Origin: Dichomitus squalens LYAD-421 SS1
Lineage: Eukaryota > Basidiomycota > Agaricomycetes > Polyporales > Polyporaceae
Assembly (NCBI RefSeq): GCF_000275845.1
Contig: NW_006766889.1
Location: 1,227,185 to 1,291,184, forward strand
Direction of reading: 5' to 3'
DNA: 64,000 bases
The position numbers and the translations under genes were made by a program. Each line of letters begins with the position of its first letter. Position 1 is the stretch's first letter. Below are positions 1 through 11,427 of this stretch, one piece after another. Under the pieces are notes generated by a model that was not told where the DNA came from, made no database searches, and was given only the letters and a program-made list of their open reading frames with translations.

Positions 1-2406
1 CCATATGATGCAGGCTTGGCACAACACTGCTCTCCGCATATACGCTCGCATTCCAGACTTACATTTATTCATCCTTCCCGCCATCCTTCTCGCGCGGCTT
101 CAAAGACCTGATTGCCTCTACTTTTGACCTCGTGAACGCATCGTGCCCGCCTCCGTGGGCACTACCGTCGGAACCCCAAGCGTCAACCTCGGCAGCGCCG
201 CCGCGCCCTGATCTCCCGCTCTGGACCGCATGTGAGACGCTGGGCCTGCTGGACCGTTACGAGTCGCTCATAGCGAGCGTTTGCTATGAATACATCGAGG
301 CGCACGTCCTGAACACATGTGCGAAGAAGTGGGATGACTCCATGCTCGTGTGTTTGAGGGAGTGGATGGCGGAGAAGGTAGTACCGTGGATGGTAATGCC
401 ATATGCGAGAGGAGCGAGAAATGGTACGTCTCTGCTCTGGGCCACTCTGCGTTGCTGATCTTGCGTCCATCCTTATAGCGGAGGAGGCTCGCTCGATGCT
501 GCAAGGTGTCGGATCAAGGTTCGACTATCACGTTTGCAAGACGCTCTGCGATCTCAGAACGCAGGAGATCTTCGACATCATCATTGATTACCCAGACTCC
601 CAACCGGCGTTGCAAGACCTGAAGGAATGTCTCGCTCGGGTCGACCAACGCAGTGAACTGGTCACGACCCTGCGCAAGGCGTGAGTGTAGGAGTTGCGCG
701 ATTTGTCGCACGTCTTGATAAGTTCCTCTTGCAGGAACAAGAAACGCCTCCTGCACCCAGGTGCCGATACGAAAGACATTCTAACGCAATACGTCTCCAT
801 CATCCGATGCTTGCGTTTGATTGATCCCCCGGGTGTTTTGTTATACAAGGTCGCAGACCCCATACGGAAGTACCTAAGAGAGCGCCCTGACACCATTCGC
901 TGCATCGTCGCGAGTCTCGTAGGAGACGGCGAGAGCGGGGACTCGCTGGTGGACGAGAATGAGCCTATACAGCCTTTGCAACAAAAGCAAGCGGACGACT
1001 TCGCTGACGCCAATTGGGAGCCAGAGCCAATAGATGCAGGTCCCAGTATGCCTTTCACGCACTGATTGTCCTAGTTTCCGCTTGCTCACCACTTAACGGA
1101 CACGTCAGACTTCCGTACCAACAGACCAACGGATGTTATCAGTACTTTGGTTAGCATCTACGACTCGAAGGATCTCTTCGTCAAGGAGCTGCAGGTACTG
1201 CTCGCCCAGCGACTGCTTGCCGTGACAGATGGCAACTACGAGCGCGAGGTGCGTGACTCCATCAGCGAGTTGGAGAGATGGGTGTTGATAGGTGGCATAC
1301 AGCGGCGGAATATCGAGATCCTGAAGATTCGCTTCGGAGAGGCGGCGCTGCAAGTGTGCGAGGTCATGCTGCGTGACATGACGGACTCGAGGCGTATCGA
1401 TCAACACGTCCAGCAGCAGAAGCCGGTATGCTTCATAGCCCTTCCTCCTGAACTTGTTCACTCACCTATTTGGTCGCATAGATGCCTCTGCACCCGACCA
1501 TTGTGTCTCGGCACTTCTGGCCGCCACTGCAAACCAGCAGCTTCAACATGCCAGGGCAGTTCAAGGAGTACGCTTGGGTCACCTACCGTGCCAGGTCGTG
1601 TGGTTAACTAACACATCTGTACCAGGATCCAGGACGCCTATGCTAAAGAGTTCCATATTTTCAAACCGGATAAGAAGCTACATTGGTTACCGCACCTCGG
1701 CACGATCTCGCTCGAGATTGAGCTACAAGACCGCACGATCAACGCCGAGGTCCCTCCTTTGGAAGCTGCCATAATTGAGTTGTTCTCCTCGAAGGGTCAG
1801 GATTGGATTTTATTCTCAGCCCCGATGCGCCGGTAGCTCACGATATAAACAGACACATGGGACGTTGCTGAGCTGGCGGCGGAGATGAAAGTGGACAAGA
1901 CAGCAGCGATAAAAGCATTGCTGACATGGGTGGACCTCGGAGTATTGAAGGAGGAAGACGTGAACCACTATAAGCTTCTCGAGGTTGCGGAGGAAGCGCC
2001 TGCAGGCACGAAGACGGTTTCCAGGCCAGGTACGCATACATGTCCCCGCTTCCAGGGCAGCTCACCTCAGAATATCGGTATTAGCCGTAGTTATCGAAGA
2101 AGTATCGGCTGTCCTGACAGTCCAGCGGCAGCAAGCGGAGCAGATGAAGGTGTATTGGAACGTGCGTGTAATCGACCGTCCGTGTCTGATCACAGAGGCT
2201 GAGCGATTGACCGCGTAACCTCATATTAGTTCATCGAGGGCATGCTCACCAATCTGGGTGCATTGAGCTTGCAGCGCATTCAAGGCATGCTCAAGTTCGC
2301 GAGCGGGTACGACCGCACGATTGAGCAGCTGGCGGAGTTCATGGAGGCGGCTCGGAGAGAGGGTCTGGTGACGGTCAAGGACGGTATGTGGAAATTGCAT
2401 CGGTGA
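1..2406 (+). CDS. APC2: Anaphase-promoting complex subunit 2 (cullin-like), 5' end missing
   Basis: APC2 is the cullin-like scaffold of the anaphase-promoting complex, the ubiquitin ligase that drives mitotic exit; it binds the RING subunit APC11. The reading frame is already open at the left edge (exon probably starts near 57 after a ttccag acceptor), so the N terminus lies outside. Cullin-homology exons follow: DILTQYVSIIRCLRLIDPPG at 781-840, the stretch IRKYLRERPDTIRCIVASLV, then FVKELQVLLAQRLL and VRDSISELERWVLIGG around 1180-1290, and RHFWPPLQ near 1510. The last exon (2232-2406) encodes the C-terminal winged helix, with LQRIQGMLKFASGYD and ending GMWKLHR. At least eight short introns separate exons. 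The 2406 stop is clear. Family assignment is from motif recognition; exon junctions are inferred. Confidence 0.9.
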
Positions 2407-2544
2407 CGCTCGGAGTGTACATTTAGGTATTGTCTTGTACGATGATCATATGCCGAAGGTAGGGTAGGGTGACGATCGCTTCGTGATCGTCAAGAGTTTG
2501 TCAGATGGGGGACAGCATGAGGGCCAAAGTGCAACCAGAAACGG

Positions 2545-2552
2545 AAAAAAAA
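2545..2552 (-). terminator. RNA polymerase III T8 terminator for tRNA-Thr
   Basis: A run of eight A on the plus strand is T8 in the tRNA direction. It lies 25 nt past the mature 3' end of the minus-strand tRNA, as expected for a Pol III stop. Confidence 0.75.
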
Positions 2553-2576
2553 CAGGTCAAGAATCCTGACTTTATA

Positions 2577-2659
2577 TGCCTCCTGGCTGGATTGAACAAC
2601 CGACCTCACCATGGCGTACATCGTACGAGTGGCGCGCTCTACCACTGAGCTAAGAAGGC
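2577..2659 (-). tRNA. tRNA-Thr(CGU) with 11-nt intron
   Basis: Read on the minus strand the cloverleaf is complete. The acceptor stem is GCCTTCT paired with AGGAGGC plus discriminator A; the D-stem is GCTC/GAGC; the anticodon stem is CGCCA/TGGTG; the T-arm is GGTTG-TTCAATC-CAGCC. The anticodon loop reads C-T-CGT-A followed by an 11-nt intron (CGATGTACGCC) at the canonical position after base 37 and then the final loop A. Anticodon CGU decodes ACG (Thr). Internal A box (TAGCTCAGTGG) and B box (GGTTGTTCAATCC) are present and a T8 terminator follows. Confidence 0.92.
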
Positions 2660-3257
2660 GACATACCCTCAAGGCGTTATTGCTCATCGACATATTGGAG
2701 CAATGGACAGACAGTGGGACACGCATCACCTGGTGCCACAAACGTTCATGCAACATGACGATCGACGCTATGTATGTAACTGGTTTAGATCTTCTCACCG
2801 TGAGGCTGCCAACCCTCTACCATTAAAGAACAACCTCGCCTCACAGCATTGGATGATCCTGAGATCGTGCGTGCTGCGGATCTTCTGCCAAAATAGTGCT
2901 TGAGAACATGATCTGGGTTGCTTCTGGGAAGCGACGCACCCGACTTCGCTGAATACGGCGTGTCACGGTGTCGATGCATACTCAGCGGCCCAGTCATGTG
3001 GCGAACGTGTCGGTGCCCCGATAAATGCTTGCATCATGGCCTTTCCCTTTCGGAAGGAACACAAGGGTCTTGTTCAAATCCTTGCAGTACGGAGTTCCCT
3101 GCAGACAGACGTGCTTCTGCTCTTCACATTGACAGCTGCCGCCCAATCGTCTTGTCCGTGGGTACGCGGGAACTGCCCAGGACGGTGCCTTCATAGAAGT
3201 CCCCTTGTCGCTGCGAAGTCACCTCGTCCTCTCGTCGCTCTCTTGCGGCCTCTAAGG
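2660..3257. other. Intergenic, 5' region of the DUF2235 gene
   Basis: No convincing gene. Open frames are short and lack recognisable motifs. Probably the promoter and leader of the DUF2235 gene to the right, and of the tRNA to the left. Confidence 0.4.
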
Positions 3258-5473
3258 ATGTCTACTTCGACCCCCCCACCCATCGATACGCCGGGTAGCG
3301 TTCAACGTCAGCCCCGCACACTCATTCTTTGCTTTGATGGGACTTCAAACCAGTTTGACGGCGAAGTAAGGCGCTATGGGGCCGGCCAATCTGGTTCTGG
3401 TTTGGCTGGACGCTGACGTACCTCTGGTTGGCGCAGAACACCAATGTTGTCCGGCTTTACTCCCTGCTCAAGAAGGACGACGACCTCGGACAGCAACTAT
3501 GCTACTATCAGGTGCGAATACGACCTCATTGGAGACCCTTCCGGTGTCGGTGGCCTCCGTGTAGATGCTTTCTCACAAGCTTCATAGCCTGGTATAGGGA
3601 CATATTTCAATCCTGGTGTAGTGTCTCCCATCTTCCAGTGGTGCGCAAAGATTCTAGATGAGGCCTTCGCATGGTTCGTATGCTCAGCACTCCCTCCTCG
3701 GACTGAACATAATGGTACTAATCGTCAATTCTCAGGTACCTCGACGAGCACGTTCGTGAGGGCTACACGTTCCTCATGCAGAACTACAACCCAGGCGATA
3801 AGATTTGCATTTTTGGTGAGCGCTGAGAATGCGGGGAGACCGTCTGGAATCTCACGTTTTCCATACCCTTGTGTAGGCTTCTCGCGGGGTGCGTACACCG
3901 CACGGGCGTTGGCAGGCATGCTGCATAAGGTACGTCTGTACTCGTCTAGATCCATCCTATGATTCATGCAAGATGAAACACCTCGTACCCGATATAGATC
4001 GGACTGCTCCCCAAAGACAATCCTGAGCAGCTTCCCTTCGCGTACAATCTCTACAAGAGCACCGACGCGGACAATGTCGCTCTTGCTGCTGGCTTCAAGG
4101 AAACGTTCTGCAGAAAGGTTCAGATCGAGTTCGTTGGCGTTTGGTAAGCGCTTGAGGATGCTGCGCTTCACGTCCAGGATGGTGGTTCCTGACACTTCTA
4201 CTGGTCCCTAGGGAGACGGTGACAAGTGTGGGTGTAATCATGAGCCGCAGTCTCCCGTTTACCGCGGCGAACACGACTATCAAGACCTTCCGACAGGCTC
4301 TCTCTTTGGACGAAGTATTAAGGTTTCTCCGAGTACAGCCGTATGTCGTGTATCTGACGTCTCGTCCTAGCATCGCGTCAAGTTCCAGCCCAATCTGTAT
4401 CACTGGGGTACTCCCAATGACACTGGTGCTTCTGCACGCGTCGAAGAGAAGACGTCAAAACGCCCCAACACGTCTATGAAGAGGCAGCGCTCTTTAGGAT
4501 CCTTCCTTAGACGATGGCCGTCGAAACAGCGCAAGAACCTCACGAGCGCATCCCTGCCTAAGGTCCGACAGACCGTCGACCTCGAGGCGGCGGCAGTGAC
4601 CATAACTGACACATCCGGCCCTTCCGATCTGAGCGCGTCCACATCGAGCGCGTCTTCCGGTGCAAATGGAGGAACCGACGTGCTCGAAGTCTGGTTCGCC
4701 GGATGCCACAGCGGTGAGTTAGTCTCGTATGGAACCACATCGTCCACTCAGATTACGCAAACCACCAACTAGACGTCGGCGGAGGTGCTGTGAGCAACTC
4801 GACGAAGCTCAGCCTATCGGATGTGACTCTCCGCTGGATGGTTCGCGAGCTTGTTCTGGCCCAGTGCGGTGTTCAGTTTGACCAGGCTGCCCTCAAGCGC
4901 GCCAATATCCCCCAGTCCATCTTCCAAGGCGAGGGCATGGTCCTTCCCCGTGGCGCTACCCTTCACGCATCTCCGCGCGATGGCGCTATTCCTCTGACAG
5001 AGCGGAAGACGGATCCCGTCGAGGACGTGAACGTGCCCGGACAGCTCGACCCATCGAACCCAGACCCGAGCAATGATGAGAATCCTGGGCAGCAAGCCCC
5101 AAGCGGCCCCTCTGAGGGAGACGGAGGAGACCCGCTTGGCGTTGACGTCGACGCTCTGCAACCGTTGCACGACCAGCTGACAGCGGATCCCGCGTGGTGG
5201 CTGCTCGAAATTATTCCGTTGCCGTACACGATCACCGACGCCACGGGGAAGACATCGACCAAGTGGTGGTATGTCTAGTATTGCGGGTAGTACTTCATGT
5301 CGCCGTCTCGCTGACACTTTCCTTGGACTGCCAGGATACACCTCGGGCGGGGCAGAACGCTGCCTGATAACCCCAAGTTCCACATCACCGTCAAGGAGCG
5401 CATGGAAGACGCAGACCTCAAGTATAAGCCCCGTGCTGTCTGGACTGCAGGGACGGAGACCTATGTGCAATAG
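3258..5473 (+). CDS. DUF2235 alpha/beta-hydrolase-like protein
   Basis: The N-terminal exon starts MSTSTPPPIDTPG and soon reads LILCFDGTSNQF, the opening motif of DUF2235 (also called T6SS phospholipase-like) proteins. Further exons give NTNVVRLYSLLKKDD, PGIGTYFNPG and the nucleophile elbow GFSRGAYTARALAGM near 3880-3930, then the FVGVWETV motif at about 4130-4220. The family has an alpha/beta-hydrolase fold; the Ser of GFSRG is the predicted nucleophile, but the substrate of fungal members is not established. A basic, serine-rich linker (around 4480-4680) separates the catalytic part from a conserved tail with YKPRAVWTAGTETYVQ before the TAG at 5471. About eight introns; all frames connect without lesions. 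No signal peptide seen, so probably intracellular. Confidence 0.88.
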
Positions 5474-5938
5474 CGGGATTCGATGCCCTTTCGCTGGCGC
5501 TCCCGCTGTACCCCTCAGGAACATCTGTCATCAAGTCCATCCCACCGCGTAGTATACCTATAACTTGTAGTTCATCAGACTCAGGACGATACCCTTTGAC
5601 CGTGATGCTAATCCTAGTATCCGCCTAATTACTCTTACGAACCTCACGACTCTCTCTTACGATTGTAATGAGTATAACACGAATCACGATACTTGTGTCT
5701 CACTGATATTTGTTCGAGAGTTGCCTGCTTGCCCCGTGCCTACCGGAAACCTGAGCACTCCCGGGCCGAGTTGTTATTATGTAGACGTCCCTCGGGCTTT
5801 CGGCACCAAAACACCCGGGCGTCTATGAACCCCGCACTCGTCGCGCCCGCTGCCGGCTCGAGAAGCTCGCGACGTCGGGCGACCCGTCCTTCGCTCGTTG
5901 ATCTGCAGCGTGTTTTACTCGTCTCCGCAACGGCCACC
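5474..5938. other. Intergenic region
   Basis: AT-richer spacer at 5550-5700 followed by the GC-rich leader of the CoA-transferase gene. An upstream in-frame ATG at 5825 exists but is in weak context. No gene recognised. Confidence 0.4.
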
Positions 5939-7767
5939 ATGGCGTCCAACTTACTCAGACGGACGCCGTTTCCCCGCCTTGAGAAATTACCGCGCAAAAG
6001 CTACCTTGCCCCTCTTCGTTTGCTGAACGTCGACCATGCTCAGCCCCTGCAAGGCATCCCACCACCACTTCAGGGCATCAAAGTGCTGGACCTCACTAGG
6101 GTACTCGCGGGGCCCACGGCCACCATGCTTCTCGCCGACCTGGGTGCGGACGTCGTGAAGGTGGAGGAAGTTTCTCGAGGTGACGACACGAGTGAGCTCG
6201 CCGAGTCGAATGACTGAATCCTCCGCACAGCCCCGTAGCTGACGACCGTGCCCTCTGAGGATCCTGGTACCCGCCCGCTGCCCCTTTATCCGAGTTCGCG
6301 CCAGAGGAAGCGGCACACCTGCCCCCCGAGTCGGCATACTTCCTCGCCGTCAATAGGAACAAGCGATCCATCACGGTGAACTTCAAGGAGCCGGAGGGTC
6401 TGGCTATCGTACATAAGCTCGTCCAGCGGTCAGATGTGCTTGTGGAGAACTTTGTGTCCGGGAAACTGGCCGAGTTCGGACTCGGCTGGGAGGACTGCAA
6501 GAAGATCAATCCAAGGCTCATATATGCTAGTATTACAGGTATGTACCCTGAGTTGGGCTAGGCACCCCGTGTCATCCTGAGGGCTACGTGTTTCAGGATA
6601 CGGTCAGACAGGGCCATACCGCAAAGCTGCTGGGTATGACGTGATAGTTGAGGCTGAGGCAGGCCTCATGCACATGTACGTGCCTGTCACTTTGACCTGT
6701 TTCAGCTTGCTTGAACTCTATGCGATCAGTACCGGTGAACCCGACGGTCCACCATGCAAGGTCGGCGTAGCCGCGACGGACATTGCCACTGGCTTGTATG
6801 CACACGGGGCGATCATGGCCGGACTACTCTCCAGGGCTCAGACGGGACAGGGCGCATGGATCGACTGCAATTTGTTCGAGTCACAGGTATGTCGTGCCTG
6901 CCACAGTACATTTCATGCTCTCCTTGATGCGAACGAATTTGGCAGCTTGCTGGTCTGGCGAACATCGCATCGAACTACCTCATCGCCGGCCAAGAAGGGG
7001 GAAGGCATGGCACTGCACACCCCTCTATTGTACCGTACCAGGTCTTCCCGTGCAAGGACGGGTTCATTATGATAGGTGCTGGGAACGACAAGCAGGTACG
7101 CCTCGGGATGCCGTACATGCTTCGTCTTCTCGCTTCGTCTTCTCGGACTTTGCCGCTGATCGAACTCTGCAGTTCAAGCTTTTCGCTGAAGCCATTCTTG
7201 GACGACCTGATCTACCGGCGGACCCGAAATTCAGCAGCAACAAAGCCCGAGTAGCTAATAGGCAGGAGCTTGTGGCACTGATTACGGAGACATTGCAGAA
7301 GGAGGGGCGCGACCACTGGATAGAGAAGCTCACTGGTTTGGGGTGTGTTCCCTTCCCGCGCCATCGCCTGAGACGGCACTGAAGCTTTGTGGCGCAGTGT
7401 GCCGTTCGGCCCTATCAACAACATTCACCAAACTTTCGCTCATCCACAGGTGGCTGCTCGCCAGATGGTATCCGAGGTGGAGGTGGGTAAACCTTGACTG
7501 CGATCCACTCCCGCAGTCAATTTCTCAATTTTCTGCGCAGCATCCTCGCGCGGGGAAGATCAAGCTGGTCTCGCCAGCAGTCACTTACAATGGCAGACGG
7601 ATGCCAATCACGAGACCTCCTCCATATCTATCGCAGCACACCAGAGAGGTGGGTTGAGAATCGTCACATGGCATGCCTCTTGGCTGATTACCTCGATATA
7701 GGTGCTTACCGAGTTGGGGTATCGGGATGAAGAGACCTCGGAACTCAAAGCGAAGAAGATCATTTAA
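5939..7767 (+). CDS. Type III CoA-transferase, SUGCT-like, mitochondrial
   Basis: This is a family III (CaiB/BaiF) CoA-transferase, closest in feel to succinate-hydroxymethylglutarate CoA-transferase (SUGCT), which moves CoA between dicarboxylic acids in mitochondria. Visible motifs are [14 protein letters not shown] near the N terminus, [52 protein letters not shown], and [12 protein letters not shown] around 6860, followed by the C-terminal [11 protein letters not shown]. The start at 5939 is chosen because of the near-perfect context gccaccATGG and because the next 35 residues are Arg/Lys-rich without acidic residues until GIKVL, as in a mitochondrial presequence. Ends TAA at 7765. About nine short introns. 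The exact substrate cannot be told from sequence. Confidence 0.85.
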
Positions 7768-8534
7768 CGAGAGTTCGACCAGTAATATCACGTTGGGCGC
7801 ATTTGCATCCGTCTTGTGCTTCAGCCCGACTCCACCTGACAGTCGTGGTTTTGCTCCATGATGTGGTACAATGGTCAAGTGCACTGCGTATCATAGGCTC
7901 TAGTGAGTAGAGCCTGTTCGCACAAGTGAACAACCTGATGAGTTTCTTCGTACGCAAGTATGGTCCAGGTGGGAATTTCGTTCTTCTCATCAGCGCCCGA
8001 CTACGTACATCCCGCATCCTGTCATTGCGGTGGGCTGCGTCATCTCCAAAAGCATGTAGGTTTGATCAAATCCTGCTCTGTCGGAACACTTCTGCCGTCT
8101 ACGTCTGTGCGTTGAACGATCCGGCGGCTTGTCAGGGGCGGCAGGGTGCATTGCTCCGCCTTTGCCCCGCGTTAATATAGCTCAGGCAGTTCTCGGTGCT
8201 GTGCAACAAGCTTCTATCGGCCGTTCGCGATGGTGGTCCGCTCTACCTTGAACCCCTGCATGGTACAGGTTACGTCCCTGGGTTCGTTCTCACTGTTCAT
8301 CATTTCTCGGCGAAGCTGGGGGATCATCAATGATTAGTGCCATCCTCCACCAGCGGTCTTATATGTCCCTCCGCGTATGCCTCATGGAACGTCCTTTGGC
8401 AGTTGACCTCGACCAGCTGACAGTCATTGACATATCGTCCCGCTTCAACGGCCGTTTCTGGTATCCTTGACCATCTCCCGCCACGACGCTCCTCTTCCCT
8501 CTGGGTGCTAGCCGACATCGCAATTCTTCAAAAA
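7768..8534. other. Intergenic region
   Basis: Nothing recognisable. The sequence is mixed composition with no extended coding signal on either strand; it separates the CoA-transferase 3' end from the arrestin-like gene. Confidence 0.4.
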
Positions 8535-10472
8535 ATGCGTCATCCATTCGCCGTCGCGATCTCATATCCTAGGCCATCCTCGTTCCTTCCCATTCGCTCT
8601 AGACCTAACACGCCGGAGGCAGACATCCCGCCACATTCGATCAAAGCATGGCTCATCGACGATGACTCGCGGCCCCCTGTTCCTGCTTTGCCACGGGCTG
8701 CAGCGCCACATGCTGAATCCGCGCCGAATCTGCCTAGACTCGAGAGGGGCAGCACCAGCGGGCACTACGTCAAGCATTCGAGCAAGCTCACATTATTGCT
8801 AAGTGGACAGCGTGAAGGGACATCCATCCCTCACTATTCAAATGGAGACACGATTGAGGGGATCCTGGCGATTGCGCGGCCGGAGGGTGTCCTCGCGCTC
8901 GATGTTAAGGTACGCTAGATGCAAGCATGTCCCATCGACGTTTCGCTCAGCCCCGAGTAGATTGAAGGAAGAACTTACGTCGAGGAGGTAGCGGGAGGTG
9001 GCACCGTCAGCGTGAAGACAATAAACGACAAGATATACTCTTGGTCGGCTTCAAATTCAGAGCCGTTCCCTCCGCGAGCCTCCTTCCGATATACTCTGCC
9101 AAGCACCTACCGCGATTCGAGCGTGGGCAAAGACTATCCCCTACCACCAAGCTATACGGCTGAGCTCTACGGCATTCCGGGCTTCACGGTCAAAATCGCT
9201 TACGCCGTGGTCGTTAATCTGACCGTACTGCGGGAGCCGTCGACATTGTGGCGCGGCGTGAGCAAGTGGGTCTGTTCCGGCATCCCAATCCCTACCGTGG
9301 GCGGTGCTGATCGTGCTGCCAACGTTGGCTCCGACCCATCTTCCTCTGCTCTTCCTCACGCTTGTAGAGTCCGTGTACCCTTCCGCTACTCGCACCGGAC
9401 AAGACCGACACTCTCACCACCATTTTCCCGCAATCCGCAGAGGACGGAGACGCCGCAATGCCCCCGCACTCTGTGGACGTTCAAGCTGCGCGGCAGGAAA
9501 GCGGACGTGCCTGGGATAAAGGTCGATGTGAGTCGCTTTCCTATTCGGCTCTCCTCACAGCTACTCCTGACTGTCAGTTCGGCGTGACTGATGAAAACAC
9601 GTATGTAGCTGTATTTGCCGTGCTCGGCCGTGTGCTGCTCTCAGGAACCGATTCCATTCCACATAACACTGTTCGCGGATGAGGGCACGCTGGAGCCGTT
9701 TGCGGAATACCGGCCCATGCCGTCGTCCTTCCTCCCGCTCTCCCCATCCAGTTCGAACCTGAACGCGCCCTTCGAGTCGGTGCAAACCCAGCTGTCTTCT
9801 CGCAAGGCTGCGCACAGGTGTCCGCTCAAGATCAAGGTACAACGAACAACGATCGTCGACGCCAGCAGCGCGGGCCTGGGCCTCACGATGCAATCGCCTT
9901 CGTACGCGCTGGGTTCCACTGGCAGCGGGAGGCCTCTTGATGCTGTGCGCGACATGTTCACGAGGAGCGACGTGTCGCACGCCTCCTCCGGGTCTGGCAG
10001 GTCGCGGCGCTCGGAGAAAGAGAGGGAGAAGGCGTCGATGCACAGCTCACACGCGATTGGGCAGGGCATCGTGCACAGCGCGAGCAGGCGGTCCAACTCT
10101 ATCGTGTGGTCGGGCGCGATCGTCATCCCTCCGAGCGCGGAGGGGTTCAATGGAGGATTTGAGATCAATGGATTGAAGGTTGTGGTGAGTGTTCTGTTCG
10201 AGTGGATACATTATTGCTGCGTGATCATCTACCATACTGGCACATTGATGCCCGTGGAGTCGAGAGCCTTGCTGTTTCTACTTTCCTTCAGAGTATCGGT
10301 ATATAAATGCTGATGACAACCTGTTGGGCAATAGGACAGCATTGATCTTTGCATAGAACCCCCGCCATCCCTTAGGTCGCACTATTTCCCTCTTCACGAG
10401 ACAGTTCCTCTGGTCTTGACGTCGGACACCGTCAAATCTCGCAAGGGTGTTCCTGTGTCTAGCCTCGGTTGA
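8535..10472 (+). CDS. Arrestin-like protein A
   Basis: The protein shows the beta-sandwich signature of fungal arrestin-like proteins. KLTLLLSGQ is followed by a G-x-I-x-G strand pair (GDTIEGILAIARPEGV), then LDVK / IEGRTYVEEVAGGGT and later LPPSYTAELYGIPGFTVKIAY. The C half carries a long Ser-rich insert (9890-10090) and then SIVWSGAIVIPPSAEGFNGGFEINGLKVV. Arrestin-like proteins in fungi act as adaptors for cargo ubiquitination and endocytosis; no PY motif was noticed. Start ATG 8535 follows an A-run (aaaaATG). It lies directly upstream of a paralogue in the same orientation. The junctions between 9215 and 9400 are uncertain because the frame is open through the likely intron. Final exon 10335-10472. 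Confidence 0.75.
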
Positions 10473-11427
10473 CTTGTTTCCAGAACGTGATCACGCACTT
10501 TCGGCCGTCCTCTCTAGGACTTCATCCGCTCCCGGCGTGGGGTGTTCATCGTCCAAGACTTTGGTTATGCCGCCTTGGGTTCGGCGCAAACCCTCGCACG
10601 GGGTCTACGCTGACACGCGGACGGTCTTGGTCGAGACTGTAGGCTGCCTATCTCTCCCTAACTATATCCTCACATGACACCCTTCGGACTCTCTAGAGAT
10701 ACTCATGAGCAACTGCACACAATCCAGCTGTATTTCTGAACCACTGTATTGTAGTGTATGGCGTGTAGGATGATGACGCATCCGCAGCATAATGTGAGAG
10801 CTCCGAGCGTCAAAGATTGGAAGGGAGGCCGGCGCTGCGTGGTACGGTGTCTGCTGGTTCCTGCGGTCCTCCATGTGCTCCCTCTTTACAAATGATGCAT
10901 CCCACCCGTCTCATCCCTTCTCCGTCCGACAAGCATGCGGTCATCCTTCCACCTTTGGCATGGAACCTATGTTCGAACAGTCAATGAGTTGATGTCGAGC
11001 ACCGCCCGCCCGCTGCGCGGCCGAGGGCTTCACTAAATGACAACCGGCGGCAACGGAAGGTTCATTGCTCCTGGTGGTCTTGGTATTGTTGAACGCACAG
11101 CGCAGAGTGTTCATGGGTGTGTGCACGCCACACGGAGGGTGGGAGCCGTTCGCTGGTCAGTCTCCATGAGGTCCCGAGCCGCCCGCAGGCCGGTGTCAGA
11201 CGAGTGTGCTAATACTGTCGCGCAGGGCACTCAGCTTAGAACGAATGTCGTCTTAGTCACCTCCGTCGAGCATCTGGTCGCTTCCTGCTGCTCCATCGTC
11301 TTCCTCTTCAATCTCCTGTGCCCCCATTGCTGTTCCCGGCTGTTACGAAGGCGAGCTCCTGAAACCGGACTCCAGACGCCTTCCGCTTGCATCCACTTGC
11401 GCTACCTCCCTTGTCGACTACCACCCG
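10473..11427. other. Intergenic region between the arrestin-like paralogues
   Basis: No gene seen. The last 150 nt before 11428 are pyrimidine-rich, as expected for a fungal leader. Confidence 0.4.

Noticed and set aside
2785..2860. Second tRNA on the minus strand (D-arm-like TTTAATGGTAGAGG)
   Set aside because: No matching acceptor stem or T-arm; only the D-arm resemblance exists.
3040..3100. tRNA-like B box (TTGTTCAAATCC)
   Set aside because: No cloverleaf can be drawn upstream of it.
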